NCBI GenBank assembly: GCA_036393295.1
Contig: DASWHF010000049.1
Coordinates: 1-45,217, forward strand
Direction: 5' to 3'
Length of the DNA stretch: 45,217 nt
From: DASWHF01 sp036393295
GTDB taxonomy: Bacteria > Pseudomonadota > Gammaproteobacteria > Acidiferrobacterales > UBA6901
The notes below the pieces were generated by a model, which saw nothing but the letters and a program-made list of their open reading frames with translations, had not been told where the DNA came from and ran no database searches. Of the stretch, positions 19,955 to 32,510 are shown piece after piece; the first letter of the stretch is position 1, and every line of letters begins with the position of its first letter. Made by a program: the position numbers and the translations under genes.

Positions 19955-20643
19955 ATGGATACCGGAATGCGCACCCTGCCCGTCCTGCCGGCCCTGCTTG
20001 CCCTGAGTCTCGTCGCCGCCGGCTGCGCCGAGAAGTCCGCCGACAAACCGCCCGAGCCGGTCGCCAACATCACCACCGCCACCGCCGTGACCCAGGACGT
20101 GCCGGTGGTCGAATCGGCGGTCGGCGCCGAGACCTCGGTGGCGTTCGCCCAGGCGCTGGACCCGAACCGCCTGCAGCGCGGCACGCGCTCGATCCGCCTG
20201 CCCTTCCCGGACCACGTGGCGCGTCGCCTGCGCATCGGCCAGCCGGTCACGCTCATACCCTTCGCCGACGAGGCCAACCGCGCGCGTGGGCGCATCACCG
20301 GGATCCGCCCGGCGCTCAGCAGCACGACGCGCAGCGTCGAAGTGATCGTCGCGGTCGATACCCCTGATTGGCGACCGGTCGGCAGCGTGCGCGGCGAGGT
20401 GGTGCTGGAGGTGCGCAAGAACGCGGTGGTGATCCCGGAACAGGCGGTGGTGCTGCGCCCGGCCGGCACCGTGGTCTATGTGCTCAACAGCGAGACGGTC
20501 AAGGCGCGCGAAGTGACGACCGGCGTCACCCGCGACGGCGAGGTCGAGATCGTCAGCGGCCTGAAGGCCGGCGAGGTAGTGGCGCACGACGGCGCCGCGC
20601 TGCTCACCGACGGCGCCCGGGTCAGCATCCGCGGGAGCGGCCC

Positions 20644-20647
<4 letters not shown>
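19955..20647 (+). CDS. Short periplasmic adaptor lipoprotein of RND efflux system
   Basis: 230 residues; the usual adaptor is 350-400. A lipoprotein signal (LPALLALSLVAAGCAEKS) is followed directly, after about 30 residues, by the beta-barrel part (GTRSIRLPFPDHVARRLRIGQPVTLIPFADEANRARGRITGIRPALSSTTRSVEVIVAVD) and the membrane-proximal domain (VVIPEQAVVLRPAGTVVYVLN... VEIVSGLKAGEVVAHDGAALL). The coiled-coil hairpin and lipoyl (barrel-sandwich) domain that contact the TolC tip are absent. The frame is clean, so this looks like a stable short form rather than decay. The stop overlaps the RND start (GTGA). Confidence 0.85.
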
Positions 20648-23732
<3,085 letters not shown>

Positions 23733-23736
<4 letters not shown>

Positions 23737-25079
23737 GCCTGCAACGATTGATCGCGCTCGGCGCCGCCGGGTTGCTGGCCCTGTCGGCGGCCGCGCCGGC
23801 CGCGGCCGGCGACCTGCTGGCGATCTACCGGCTGGCCCAGGAGCACGACCCGGCGTGGGCGGCGGCGCGCGCCGCGCACCGGGCCGACGTCGAGCAGGGC
23901 CCGCAGGGCCGGGCGCTGCTGCTGCCGTCGGTGATCGCCGGCGCCAGCACGAGCCGGGTGGAGCAGGACACGACCCGGCGCGATCTCGTCGCCGGCACCA
24001 CCAGCAGCACCGACAGCCGCTTCGACAACACCGGTTACAACGTGCAGCTCACCCAGCCGCTGTATCGCAAGCAGAACCTCGCCGCCTACCAGCAGGGCTG
24101 GATCGCGGTCTCGCGCGCCGACGCCGAGCTCGCGATCGCCCGCCAGGACCTGATGCTGCGCGCGGCGCGCGCCTACTTCGACGTGCTGGCCGCCGAGGAC
24201 CGGCTGAGCTTCGCGCGCTCGGAGAAGGCCGCGATCGCCGGCCAGCTCGAGCTCGCCGAGCGCAACTTCGCGGTCGGCAACGCCACCATCGTCGACGTGC
24301 ACGAGGCGCGGGCCCGCTACGACCTGGCCAATGCCGAGGAAGTCGCCGCCGCCAACAACCTCGAGGTCCGGCGCGAGGCGCTGCTCGCGCTGGTGCGCGA
24401 ACCGCCGGGGGCGCTCGCGCCGCTGCGCCGGCTCACGCTCGGCGCGCCGGAACCGCCGGACATGGCGCAGTGGGTCGAGGCCGCCGAGGACCAGAGCCCG
24501 CGCCTCAAGATCAGCGAGTACGGTCTCGAGATCGCGCGCGAGGAGATCGCGCGCAGCCGCGGCGGTCATTATCCGACGCTCGACCTGATCGCTTCGCACA
24601 ACTACAGCGACCAGGGCGGCAGCGCCTTCGGCTTCGCCAGCGAATCGACCAGCAACCAGGTCGGCGTTCAGCTGCAGCTGCCGTTGTACGCCGGCGGCGC
24701 GACGCAATCGACGGTGCGCGAGTCGGTCGCGCGCGAGGACCAGGCGCGCCAGACCCTGGAGCAGACGCGCCGCGACGTGGTGCGCCAGACCCGCGAGTTC
24801 TACCTGGCCGTCGCCAGCGGCGCGGCCCAGGTGCAGGCGCTGGAGCAGGCGCGGGTCTCGACCAAGAAGGCGCTGGAGTCGACCCTGCTCGGCTACGAGA
24901 CCGGCGTGCGCACCGCGGTCGACGTGCTGAACGCCCAACGCGACCTGTTCCGCACCGAGCGCGACCTGTCGCAGGCGCGCTACGATTATCTGGTCAACCG
25001 CCTGCAGCTCAAGTACGCCGTCGGCAGCTTGAGCGAGACCGACCTGGCGGACATCAACGCCTTATTAGGCGGCGAATAA
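23733..25079 (+). CDS. tolC: TolC-family outer-membrane channel of the efflux operon
   Basis: 448 residues with a signal peptide (LIALGAAGLLALSAAAPAAAGD) and two repeated coiled-coil halves: DLLAIYRLAQEHDPAWAAARAAHRADVEQ, YNVQLTQPLYRKQNLAAYQQ, RAARAYFDVLAAEDRLSFARSEKAAIAGQLELAERNFAVGNATIVDVHEARARYD, then the second half with RQTREFYLAVASG, ETGVRTAVDVLNAQRDLFRTERDLSQARYDYLVNRLQLKYAVG. These are standard TolC features; it forms the trimeric outer-membrane tunnel. ATGA overlap with the RND gene makes it the last gene of the operon. A copy of the palindromic repeat follows immediately. Confidence 0.94.
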
Positions 25080-25080
25080 C

Positions 25081-25158
25081 GTAGGGTGGGGCCCTGCCCC
25101 ACCGTTGAGGCGCGTGAAACGGTGGTGATCGACTCGGCGGGGCAGGGCCCCGCCCTAC
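25081..25158. repeat. GTAGGGTGGGGCCC palindromic repeat, copy 2
   Basis: Arms 25081-25103 and 25136-25158 (the right arm has GGCGGGG instead of GGTGGGG). It begins one base after the tolC stop and could serve as a transcript end or stability hairpin. Confidence 0.9.
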
Positions 25159-25235
25159 ACACTGGTGAAACTGGGCGTGTCGGCATAGAATGGCCGCCCG
25201 TACGACGACGGCTGCGCGGCCGCCGGTGTTTGTCC

Positions 25236-26555
25236 ATGACTGATTCCCTTCCCAAAATAGGTTTCGTGAGCCTCGGCTGTCCCAAGGCGCTGGTGGACTC
25301 GGAGCGGATACTCACCCAGTTGCGCGCCGAGGGTTACGCGATCTCGCCGCGCTACGACGATGCCGACCTGGTGGTGGTGAACACCTGCGGCTTCATCGAC
25401 GCGGCGGTCGAGGAATCGTTGGACGCGATCGGCGAGGCGCTGGCCGAGAACGGCCGGGTGATCGTCACCGGCTGCCTGGGCGCCCAGGGCGATATCGTGA
25501 AGCAGGCGCATCCGGCGGTGCTGGCCGTCACCGGCCCGCAGGCGCTCGCCGAGGTGATGCAGGCGGTGCACGCCCACCTGCCCAGGCCGCACGATCCCTA
25601 CACCGACCTGGTGCCGCCGCAGGGCATCAAGCTGACGCCCCGGCACTACGCCTATCTGAAAATCTCCGAGGGCTGCAATCACCGCTGCACGTTCTGCATC
25701 ATCCCATCGATGCGCCGCGATCTCGCGAGCCGGCCGGTCACCGAGGTCATGCAGGAGGCCGAGCGCCTGGTGCAGGCCGGCGTCCGCGAGCTGTTGGTGA
25801 TCTCGCAGGACACCAGTGCCTACGGCATCGACGTGAAGTACCGCACCGGATTCTGGAACGGCAGGCCCCTCAAGACCCGCATGACCGAACTGGTCGGCGC
25901 GCTCGGCGGGCTCGGCGCGTGGGTGCGGCTGCACTACGTCTACCCCTACCCGCATGTCGACGAGGTGATCCCGCTGATGGCCGCGGGCCGCGTGCTGCCC
26001 TACCTGGACATCCCCTTCCAGCACGCCAGCCCGCGCATCCTCAAGGCCATGAAGCGGCCGGCCGGCGGCGACGACCAGCTTGCGCGCATCCGCGCCTGGC
26101 GCGGGCTCTGCCCGGACCTCGCGATCCGCAGCACCTTCATCGTCGGATTCCCGGGCGAGACCGAGGACGATTTCGCGCGGCTGCTGGATTTCCTCGAGGC
26201 CGCCGAGCTCGACCGCGTCGGCTGCTTCGAGTACTCGCCGGTCGCGGGCGCGGCCGCCAACGCCCTGCCGGATCCGGTGCCCGAGGAGGTCAAGCGCGAG
26301 CGCCACGCACGCTTCATGCAGGTCCAGGCGCGGATCAGCGCGGAGAAACTTACTCGCAAGATCGGCCGTACGCTCACGGTGCTGGTCGACGAGATCCGGC
26401 CGGACGGCACGGCGATCGCGCGCTCGACGGCCGACGCGCCGGAGATCGACGGCGTCGTGATCGTCACCGGCGCCGCCGGCCTTACGGCCGGCGAATTCGC
26501 GCGGGTGTGCGTCACGGGCACCGGGGAGCACGACCTGGAAGCGGTACCCGCCTGA
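25236..26555 (+). CDS. rimO: Ribosomal protein S12 methylthiotransferase RimO
   Basis: 439 residues. It adds a methylthio group to Asp89 of ribosomal protein S12 using two [4Fe-4S] clusters and S-adenosylmethionine. The N-terminal UPF0004 domain (KIGFVSLGCPKALVDSERIL, NTCGFIDAA, TGCLGAQ) carries the first three cluster cysteines. The radical-SAM motif is GCNHRCTFCIIPSMRRDL, and a C-terminal TRAM domain (GRTLTVLVDEIRPDGTAIARS...) follows. The start at 25236 (MTDSLPKIG) was chosen over the extension, which reads through a repeat. It is downstream of the efflux operon with its own leader. Confidence 0.97.
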   Translation: MTDSLPKIGFVSLGCPKALVDSERILTQLRAEGYAISPRYDDADLVVVNTCGFIDAAVEESLDAIGEALAENGRVIVTGCLGAQGDIVKQAHPAVLAVTGPQALAEVMQAVHAHLPRPHDPYTDLVPPQGIKLTPRHYAYLKISEGCNHRCTFCIIPSMRRDLASRPVTEVMQEAERLVQAGVRELLVISQDTSAYGIDVKYRTGFWNGRPLKTRMTELVGALGGLGAWVRLHYVYPYPHVDEVIPLMAAGRVLPYLDIPFQHASPRILKAMKRPAGGDDQLARIRAWRGLCPDLAIRSTFIVGFPGETEDDFARLLDFLEAAELDRVGCFEYSPVAGAAANALPDPVPEEVKRERHARFMQVQARISAEKLTRKIGRTLTVLVDEIRPDGTAIARSTADAPEIDGVVIVTGAAGLTAGEFARVCVTGTGEHDLEAVPA

Positions 26556-26571
26556 CCTGTAAAGTCTGCGG

Positions 26572-27273
26572 CTAACCGGCCAGCTTGGGCAGGAAGCCGG
26601 TATCCATGACGTACTTGCGGACGTCGCGCTGATCCACCCACACGGTCACGCTGTCGGTGCCGATATGCTCGCCCGGGTCGTACCAGATGTTCGCGCTGTG
26701 GAAGACGTGCATGGCGCCGGTGGCGGGGTCCTGCCACTGCGCGGCGATGCGCCACGGGCTGCGACCGTTGATGCGGATGCCGGTATTCCGTTCGACACCG
26801 ATGACCTTGGCCTGGAGCGGCCGGCCGCGGCGCCGCAGATGCTGCTCACGGCGTGCGCGGACACGTTGAAACAGAATGACGCCGCCGCCGACCGAGGTGA
26901 AGGTGGTACCGAGCACACCGATGATCAGCGCACCGCCCCACAAGGAAAAGAATCCGTCGATCATCGCCTCCTGCGGATCGGCGGCGTCATAGTAGACGCG
27001 CACCGATTCGCCGACGCGGTAACTCGGCGGATTGCTGCCGCTCGACGAGCGGAAGGTCACGCTCTGGCCGGCCCCGGTCGCAAACCGCACCACCGGGAAA
27101 TAACTGTTCGAGTCGCTGGAACGCGACAGCTTCAGCTCGATGACCGTGCCCTGGGCGACGGCGGCGCGCTCGATAAAGCGCTGCGTGCTGTGCGCCCAGT
27201 ACAGCGCGCCCAGCATCATGCCCAACCCGACCAGCAGGAAAATACCAATGACGCGCTGCAATGTCTTCATCAT
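26572..27273 (-). CDS. DUF3592 membrane protein
   Basis: 233 residues from the ATG at 27273 (or the next codon, MK). A membrane helix IFLLVGLGMMLGALYWAHS is followed by an extracytoplasmic domain (AQGTVIELKLSRSSDSNSYFPVVRFATGAGQSVTFRSSSGSNPPSYRVGESVRVYYDAADPQEAMIDGFF) typical of DUF3592, then a second helix (SLWGGALIIGVLGTTFTSVGGGVILF) and a cytoplasmic beta-rich tail. The PxVxF...GxxVxVxYDPxxP pattern supports the family. The role is unknown. It converges with rimO, 16 bases apart. Confidence 0.85.
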   Translation of the reverse strand: MMKTLQRVIGIFLLVGLGMMLGALYWAHSTQRFIERAAVAQGTVIELKLSRSSDSNSYFPVVRFATGAGQSVTFRSSSGSNPPSYRVGESVRVYYDAADPQEAMIDGFFSLWGGALIIGVLGTTFTSVGGGVILFQRVRARREQHLRRRGRPLQAKVIGVERNTGIRINGRSPWRIAAQWQDPATGAMHVFHSANIWYDPGEHIGTDSVTVWVDQRDVRKYVMDTGFLPKLAG

Positions 27274-27374
27274 CCCCCCCTGACCGCGATACCCGACTCG
27301 TTCAAGTATAGACGCCGGCAGGCGCGGCATGCCGGCGCGGCAATCTCGGGCGGGCGCGGCGATGAGGTCGCCGG

Positions 27375-27725
27375 TCAGTGCGTGGGATGGCGGTTGAAGC
27401 CGCGCTCCAGCACCTCGTCGACGGTCTGGCTGGCGTCGAGCTTGACCGTCCAGGTGGCGAGGAAATCGGGGTTGTCGACGACCCGTCCGCTGGAGCGCAT
27501 GCGGTACTTGCCCGGCGCCGCCGGCTTCAGGGCCGCGGGCTCGAGCGGGAGGGTGAAATCGCCTTGGCCGCGGGCGCGCTCGACGACGATACCCTCGTGC
27601 TCGTTGACGCGGATGATGCGCCCGGCGAACTGCACCTGCGTCAGCACGTTCTCGTCCCCATCCAGGATGGTCAGGCCGATAAGCAGTTGTTTATTCAAAT
27701 ACTCTTTTGGATCCTGAATTTCCAT
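27375..27725 (-). CDS. Uncharacterised conserved protein
   Basis: 116 residues from the ATG at 27725 (MEIQDPKEYLNKQLLIGLTILD). The frame upstream of this codon is open but not preceded by a ribosome site. The body is predicted beta-rich: LTQVQFAGRIIRVNEHEGIVVERARGQGDFTLPLEPAALKPAAPGKYRMRSSGRVVDNPDFLATWTV. No signal or membrane segment. It lies 96 bases after the ribonucleotide reductase on the same strand, and could be an accessory gene, but its function is not known to me. Confidence 0.65.
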   Translation of the reverse strand: MEIQDPKEYLNKQLLIGLTILDGDENVLTQVQFAGRIIRVNEHEGIVVERARGQGDFTLPLEPAALKPAAPGKYRMRSSGRVVDNPDFLATWTVKLDASQTVDEVLERGFNRHPTH

Positions 27726-27821
27726 GGCGGGCGTCCGCTCGGCGCTGTCTTGCTGGATGTCGAGTGGGAGGGGCAAATTAACAGTTTTCCGGTTTTCGCG
27801 CCAGTCGCGCCGGCGATCGCG

Positions 27822-29645
27822 TCAATCGGCTTCGCGCTCGACCGAGCAGCAGTGCACCGACTCGGTGTCGGCCGCGCCCGCCGACAGCACTTCGCCGGTC
27901 ACCGGGTTCGGCCGGAAGGTGGTGCAGCCCTTGAGCCCGCGGTCGTAGGCGTAATCGTAGAGCGCGCGAAACTCCGCGAACGGAAAGTCCGCCGGCACGT
28001 TGACGGTCTTGGAAATGGCGTTGTCGACGAACGGCTGCAGCGCGGCCTGCACGTCGAGGTGCACGGTCGGCGCGATGTCGCCGACGTCGACGAAGGCCGG
28101 CGGCAGGCCGCGGCCGCCGCGCTCCGCGTAGAGCCGGCAGGCGTAGTCGCTCACGCGGTGCGTGCTGAGCGAGCCGTCCGCCTCGCGCAGCTTGCGCTGG
28201 TACTCGTGGCGGAACACCGGCTCCAGGCCGCTCGACACGTTGTTGGCCAGCAGGCTGATGGTGCCGGTCGGCGCGATCGCGGTGAGGTGGCTGTTGCGGA
28301 TGCCGTCGCGCGCGATGCCGTCGCGGATGTCGTCCGGCAGCGAACGGATGAACTCGCCCGCCAGGTACTTGTCCCGGTCGAACAAGGGAAACGCGCCCTT
28401 CTCGCGCGCCAGCGCGATCGACGCGCGATAGGCGCCGTGGCAGATGCGGCGCATGACCTCGGCGCCGAACGCCAGCGACTCCGGCCCGCCGTAGCGCATG
28501 CCGAGCATGACGAAGGCGTCGGCCAGGCCGGTCAGTCCCAGGCCGATGCGCCGTTCGCTGCGCGCGGTCTGTGCCTGGCGGTCGAGCGGAAAGCGCGTGG
28601 CGTCGGTGACGTTGTCGAGCATGCGCGTCGCGACCGCCGCGGTCGCCGCCACGGCGTCGAGATCGAGATGCGCGCCGGGGCCGAAGGGATCGCGCACGAA
28701 CTGCGTGAGGTTGATCGAGCCCAGGTCGCAGGCGCCGTAGGGCGGCAGCGGGATCTCGCCGCAGGGGTTGGTGGCGCTGATATGCTCGGCGTACCAGAGA
28801 TTGTTCAGGCGGTTGATCCGGTCGATGAAGATCACACCCGGCTCGGCGTAGTCATAGGTCGCGCGCATGATGCGGTCCCACAGCGCGCGCGCCGACACGC
28901 GCTTGTAGACGCGGCAGGCGCGCGGCGCGAGCCCGCCCGACCAGACGCGCTCGACGATCTCGCCGCCGTCGCGCGGCTCGCGCGCGTGCAGCGGGAACAC
29001 CAGCGGCCATTCCGCGTCGGCCCGGATCGCCTCGATGAAGGCGTCGCTGACCAGCACCGAGAGGTTGAAATGCCGCAGCTCGCGCGGGTCGTGCTTGACG
29101 GCGATGAAGTCCTCGATGTCGGGATGGTCGCAGCGCAGCGTCGCCATCATCGCGCCGCGACGCGCACCGGTCGACAGGATCGTGCCGCACATGCTGTCCC
29201 AGATGCGCATGAACGAAACCGGTCCGGAGGCGATCACGCCGACCTGGTGGGCGATCTCGCCCTGCGGGCGCAGGGTCGAAAAATCGTAACCGACGCCGCC
29301 GCCCTGCTGCATGGTGAGCGCGCCTTCCTTGAGGGCCTCGAAGATCCCGTCCAGCGAGTCCTCGATCGTCCCCATGACGAAGCAGTTGAAAAGCGTCACG
29401 CGGTTGCCACTGCCGGCGCCGGCCTGGATGCGCCCACCGGGCAGGAAGCGGAAGCCCTCCAGGACGTCGTAGAAGCGCTGCTCCCAGCCGCTGCGATCGG
29501 CGGGCTCGACGGCGGCCAGCGCATGCGCGATGCGCCGCCAGCTGTCCTCGATGGTCGCATCGCGGATCGCGCCGGCCTCGCGGTGACGATACTTGGTGTC
29601 CCAGATGCGGCGCGAGATTTCGTTGATGAAGTATTCCTTGGACAT
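27822..29645 (-). CDS. nrdJ: Adenosylcobalamin-dependent ribonucleotide reductase (class II)
   Basis: 607 residues, shorter than most NrdJ. It makes deoxyribonucleotides using a B12-generated cysteine radical. Visible signatures are LFNCFVMGTIEDSLDGIF with the first redox Cys, GGGVGYDFSTLRPQG, NPCGEIPLPPYGACDLGSINL with the radical-bearing Cys and catalytic Glu, IAPTGTISLLANNVSSGLEPVF, and a C-terminal HCCSVERE with the electron-shuttle cysteines. No ATP-cone precedes the barrel, so allosteric activity control is probably lacking. I looked for a cobalamin riboswitch upstream (29646-29783) and saw none. Such an enzyme works with or without oxygen. Confidence 0.94.
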   Translation of the reverse strand: MSKEYFINEISRRIWDTKYRHREAGAIRDATIEDSWRRIAHALAAVEPADRSGWEQRFYDVLEGFRFLPGGRIQAGAGSGNRVTLFNCFVMGTIEDSLDGIFEALKEGALTMQQGGGVGYDFSTLRPQGEIAHQVGVIASGPVSFMRIWDSMCGTILSTGARRGAMMATLRCDHPDIEDFIAVKHDPRELRHFNLSVLVSDAFIEAIRADAEWPLVFPLHAREPRDGGEIVERVWSGGLAPRACRVYKRVSARALWDRIMRATYDYAEPGVIFIDRINRLNNLWYAEHISATNPCGEIPLPPYGACDLGSINLTQFVRDPFGPGAHLDLDAVAATAAVATRMLDNVTDATRFPLDRQAQTARSERRIGLGLTGLADAFVMLGMRYGGPESLAFGAEVMRRICHGAYRASIALAREKGAFPLFDRDKYLAGEFIRSLPDDIRDGIARDGIRNSHLTAIAPTGTISLLANNVSSGLEPVFRHEYQRKLREADGSLSTHRVSDYACRLYAERGGRGLPPAFVDVGDIAPTVHLDVQAALQPFVDNAISKTVNVPADFPFAEFRALYDYAYDRGLKGCTTFRPNPVTGEVLSAGAADTESVHCCSVEREAD

Positions 29646-29783
29646 TGCGTTACCCTATCACCGAAGCCGGCAGGGCGTCACGCGGTGGTGTGTCGTTTTC
29701 TTTCACATGCCGTGCCGGGCGATAACCCCAGGTGACCGCACGCCACGTCTGCCGTGCGCCGTTCAATATCGTTTCGGTTCTTC

Positions 29784-30146
29784 TCAGCGCGCCACCAAGG
29801 TGCCGCGATACATTTTCATCTGGCAGGTGAAGGCGTACTCGCCGGCGCGCGGCGGCGTGACGGTGAGCTCGACCTGCCGGTCGACCGGCAGGTCGGCGGA
29901 GGCGCCGAGGTCGTCGAACAGCACCTTCTCGGCGCATGGGCTGGGATCCTTGCGCAGGAAGCGCAGCGTGACCGGCTGAGCAGCCGTGACCTCGATGCGT
30001 GCCGGGGTGTAGACGCCGCCGTCCACCAGCACGTCGATGACGCCGCCGGCCGCCGCGCGCCGGGCGCGCGGCGCCGACAGCCAGAACCACCAGACGATCG
30101 CCGCGGCGAGCAGCAGGCCGGCGAGATTGACGATCCACAGGCTCAC
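29784..30146 (-). CDS. Membrane-anchored cupredoxin domain protein
   Basis: 120 residues from a GTG that overlaps the end of the ATPase gene (GTGA). An N-terminal anchor (LWIVNLAGLLLAAAIVWWFWLSAP) precedes a cupredoxin-like domain: GVIDVLVDGGVYTPARIEV, QPVTLRFLRKDPSPCAEKVLFDDLG and PPRAGEYAFTCQMKMYRGTL. The Cys and Met residues (PSPCAEK; FTCQMKMYRG) would bind copper. The typical His ligand is not seen, so the site is not a standard blue-copper one. Coupling to the P-type ATPase suggests it hands on or accepts copper at the membrane. Confidence 0.83.
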   Translation of the reverse strand: MSLWIVNLAGLLLAAAIVWWFWLSAPRARRAAAGGVIDVLVDGGVYTPARIEVTAAQPVTLRFLRKDPSPCAEKVLFDDLGASADLPVDRQVELTVTPPRAGEYAFTCQMKMYRGTLVAR

Positions 30147-32395
30147 GGCCGTGCCTCCGCGGCGTCGCGGCGCCGGCCGATCCAGCGCAGGCGGTTGGCG
30201 TTGCTGACCACCGTCACCGAGGACATCGCCATGGCCGCGCCGGCCAGCATCGGGTTGAGCATCAGCTTGAGCGCCGGGTAGAGCGCGCCGGCCGCGACCG
30301 GTATGAGCACGATGTTGTAGACGAAGGCGAAGAACAGATTCTGCTTGATGTTGCGCACCGTCGCCTTGGAGATGGCGATCGCGTCCGGCACGCCGTGCAG
30401 CGATCCGCGCATCAGCGTGACCGCGGCCGACTCGATGGCCACGTCGGTGCCGGTGCCGATGGCGAAGCCGACATCGGCGCGCGCCAGGGCCGGCGCGTCG
30501 TTGATGCCGTCGCCGACCATGCCCACGATCTCGCCGCGCGCCTGGAGCGCGGCGACCCGGTCGGCCTTCTGCTCGGGCAGCACCTCGGCCAGCACCTCGT
30601 CCACGCCGACCCGCTCGGCCACCGCGCGCGCGGTGACGGCGTTGTCGCCGGTGATCATGATGACTTTCAGGCCGATGGCGTGCAGTCGCGCGATGGCGGC
30701 GCGCGAGTCGTCCTTCACCGGGTCGGCGACGCCGACGATGCCGGCGGCCCGGCCGTCGACCGCGAGATACATCGGCGTCTCGCCGCGCGCCGCGAGCCCG
30801 GCGGCGCGCTCCGGCAGCGCGTCCAGCACGACGCCGTTGTCATCCATCCACTTGCGGTTGCCGAACAGCACCTCCCGGCCGTCGACCCGGGCGCGCACGC
30901 CGTGGCCGGCGACCGCGGCGAAATCGCCCGCCGGCGCAAGAACGATCTGGCGCGCCTCGGCGGCCTGCACGACGGCCGCCGCCAGCGGATGCTCGGAGCC
31001 GGCCTCGACGCCGGCGGCGTAGGCCAGCAGACGCGCCTCGTCCCAGCCCGCCGCCGGCACCAGGGTTGCCACCGCCGGGCGGCCTTCGGTGACGGTGCCG
31101 GTCTTGTCGAGCACGACGGCGGTGAGCCGTCCCGCCTGCTGCAGCGCCTCGCCGTTGCGGATCAGGATGCCCGACTCGGCGGCGCGGCCGACGCCGACCA
31201 TGATGGAGATCGGCGTCGCCAGCCCGAGCGCGCACGGGCAGGCGATGATCAGCACCGTCATGGTCGCGACCAGGGCATAACTCACCACCGGCGCCGGCCC
31301 GAAGTTGAACCAGACCAGGAAAGTCAACACCGCAACCAGCAGCACGCTCGGCACGAACACCGCCGAGATCTTGTCGGCCAGCCGGCCGATCGCGGGCTTG
31401 GAGCTCTGCGCGCGCCGCACCATCTCGATGATGCGCGCCAGCGCGGTGTCGGCGCCGACGCGCGTCGCCTGGAACAGGAAGCTGCCGGTCTTGTTGAGCG
31501 TGCCGCCGACCACCTCGTCGCCGACGCCCTTCTCGACCGGCAGCGGCTCGCCGGTGAGCATCGATTCGTCGATCGCGGAACGGCCGTCGACGATGCGGCC
31601 GTCGACCGGGATCTTCTCGCCCGGCCGCACCCGCAGGGTCTCGTTCAGGCCCACTTCCTCGATCGGCACGTCGAGCTCGCGGCCGTCGCGCACCACGCGC
31701 GCGGTGCGCGGCGCGAGACCAATGAGCCGCTTGATCGCCTCCGAGGTCTTGCCGCGCGCGCGCAGCTCGAGCGCCGCGCCGAAGTTGATCAGCGCGATGA
31801 TCACCGCCGCCGCCTCGAAGTAGGCGTGCTGCGCCAGGCTCGGCACCGCGTCCGGGAAGGCCAGCACCGCCATGGAGTACACCCAGGCAGTGCCGGTGCC
31901 GAGCGCGATCAGCGTGTCCATGTTGGCGCTGTGCGCGAGAAAAGACTTCCAGGCGCCGCGGAAGAAGTGCCCACCCGCATAAACCAGCACCACCAACGTC
32001 GCGATGCCGGCGGCGAGCCCCCACCACCGGCCGGCCGGCGTGGACAGGGGCGGGAACAACATCAGCATCTCGCCCACGAACAGCGGCGCCGCCACCAGCG
32101 CCGCCACCAGCGTCTTGCGCTTGAGGCGCCGGTAATGTGCCTGCTCGGCGGCCTCCTTGTCCGCCTCGGCCTCGCGCCCGCGCAACTCGGCCGCCTGATA
32201 GCCGGCGTCGGCCACGGCCTGGATCAAGGCCGAGGCCGGCACCTGCCCGTGCACCGTGGCGGTATGCTCGGCGAAGTTCACCGCCGCCTCGGCCACGCCC
32301 GGCACGTTCTTCAGGGCGTTCTCGACGGTCGCCACGCAGCCGGCGCAGCTCATGCCGCCGATCGACAAACGGATGGAAGGTGTGGCGTCGTTCAT
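30143..32395 (-). CDS. copA: Copper-translocating P-type ATPase
   Basis: 750 residues from the ATG at 32395. An N-terminal HMA domain binds the metal (GGMSCAGC, residues 14-20). Eight hydrophobic helices follow; the transport-site motif ACPCALGLATP is at 385-395, the phosphorylated Asp is D430 in DKTGTVTEG, TGE in the actuator loop (MLTGEPLP, near 279) and GDGINDAPALARADVGFAIG in the hinge. It pumps Cu(I) out of the cytoplasm (or to a cytochrome assembly site). The stop overlaps the cupredoxin gene. There is no obvious CueR box upstream in the intergenic DNA. Confidence 0.96.
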   Translation of the reverse strand: MNDATPSIRLSIGGMSCAGCVATVENALKNVPGVAEAAVNFAEHTATVHGQVPASALIQAVADAGYQAAELRGREAEADKEAAEQAHYRRLKRKTLVAALVAAPLFVGEMLMLFPPLSTPAGRWWGLAAGIATLVVLVYAGGHFFRGAWKSFLAHSANMDTLIALGTGTAWVYSMAVLAFPDAVPSLAQHAYFEAAAVIIALINFGAALELRARGKTSEAIKRLIGLAPRTARVVRDGRELDVPIEEVGLNETLRVRPGEKIPVDGRIVDGRSAIDESMLTGEPLPVEKGVGDEVVGGTLNKTGSFLFQATRVGADTALARIIEMVRRAQSSKPAIGRLADKISAVFVPSVLLVAVLTFLVWFNFGPAPVVSYALVATMTVLIIACPCALGLATPISIMVGVGRAAESGILIRNGEALQQAGRLTAVVLDKTGTVTEGRPAVATLVPAAGWDEARLLAYAAGVEAGSEHPLAAAVVQAAEARQIVLAPAGDFAAVAGHGVRARVDGREVLFGNRKWMDDNGVVLDALPERAAGLAARGETPMYLAVDGRAAGIVGVADPVKDDSRAAIARLHAIGLKVIMITGDNAVTARAVAERVGVDEVLAEVLPEQKADRVAALQARGEIVGMVGDGINDAPALARADVGFAIGTGTDVAIESAAVTLMRGSLHGVPDAIAISKATVRNIKQNLFFAFVYNIVLIPVAAGALYPALKLMLNPMLAGAAMAMSSVTVVSNANRLRWIGRRRDAAEARP

Positions 32396-32510
32396 GGCTG
32401 CCCGATTGCCAGTGGGGGAAAGGCGGTCGCCGCGCCGAATGGAACAAATCCGACAAGACCGGTCGCGTATGATAGCGCGTATTTTGACCCGCGGCACCGG
32501 GGATGATTCA

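Noticed and set aside
27378..29735. 785-codon plus-strand frame opposite the ribonucleotide reductase
   Set aside because: Antisense shadow of nrdJ with low-complexity composition.
29646..29783. Cobalamin riboswitch upstream of the B12-dependent reductase
   Set aside because: No B12-box or matching stem was found in the leader, only GC-rich hairpins.
30395..32506. 703-codon plus-strand frame opposite the copper ATPase
   Set aside because: Antisense shadow; no motif, His/Arg/Gly-rich composition.
32396..32510. CueR-type copper operator between the ATPase and kinase genes
   Set aside because: The CTTTCCCCCACTGGCAAT-like stretch lacks the needed dyad symmetry.
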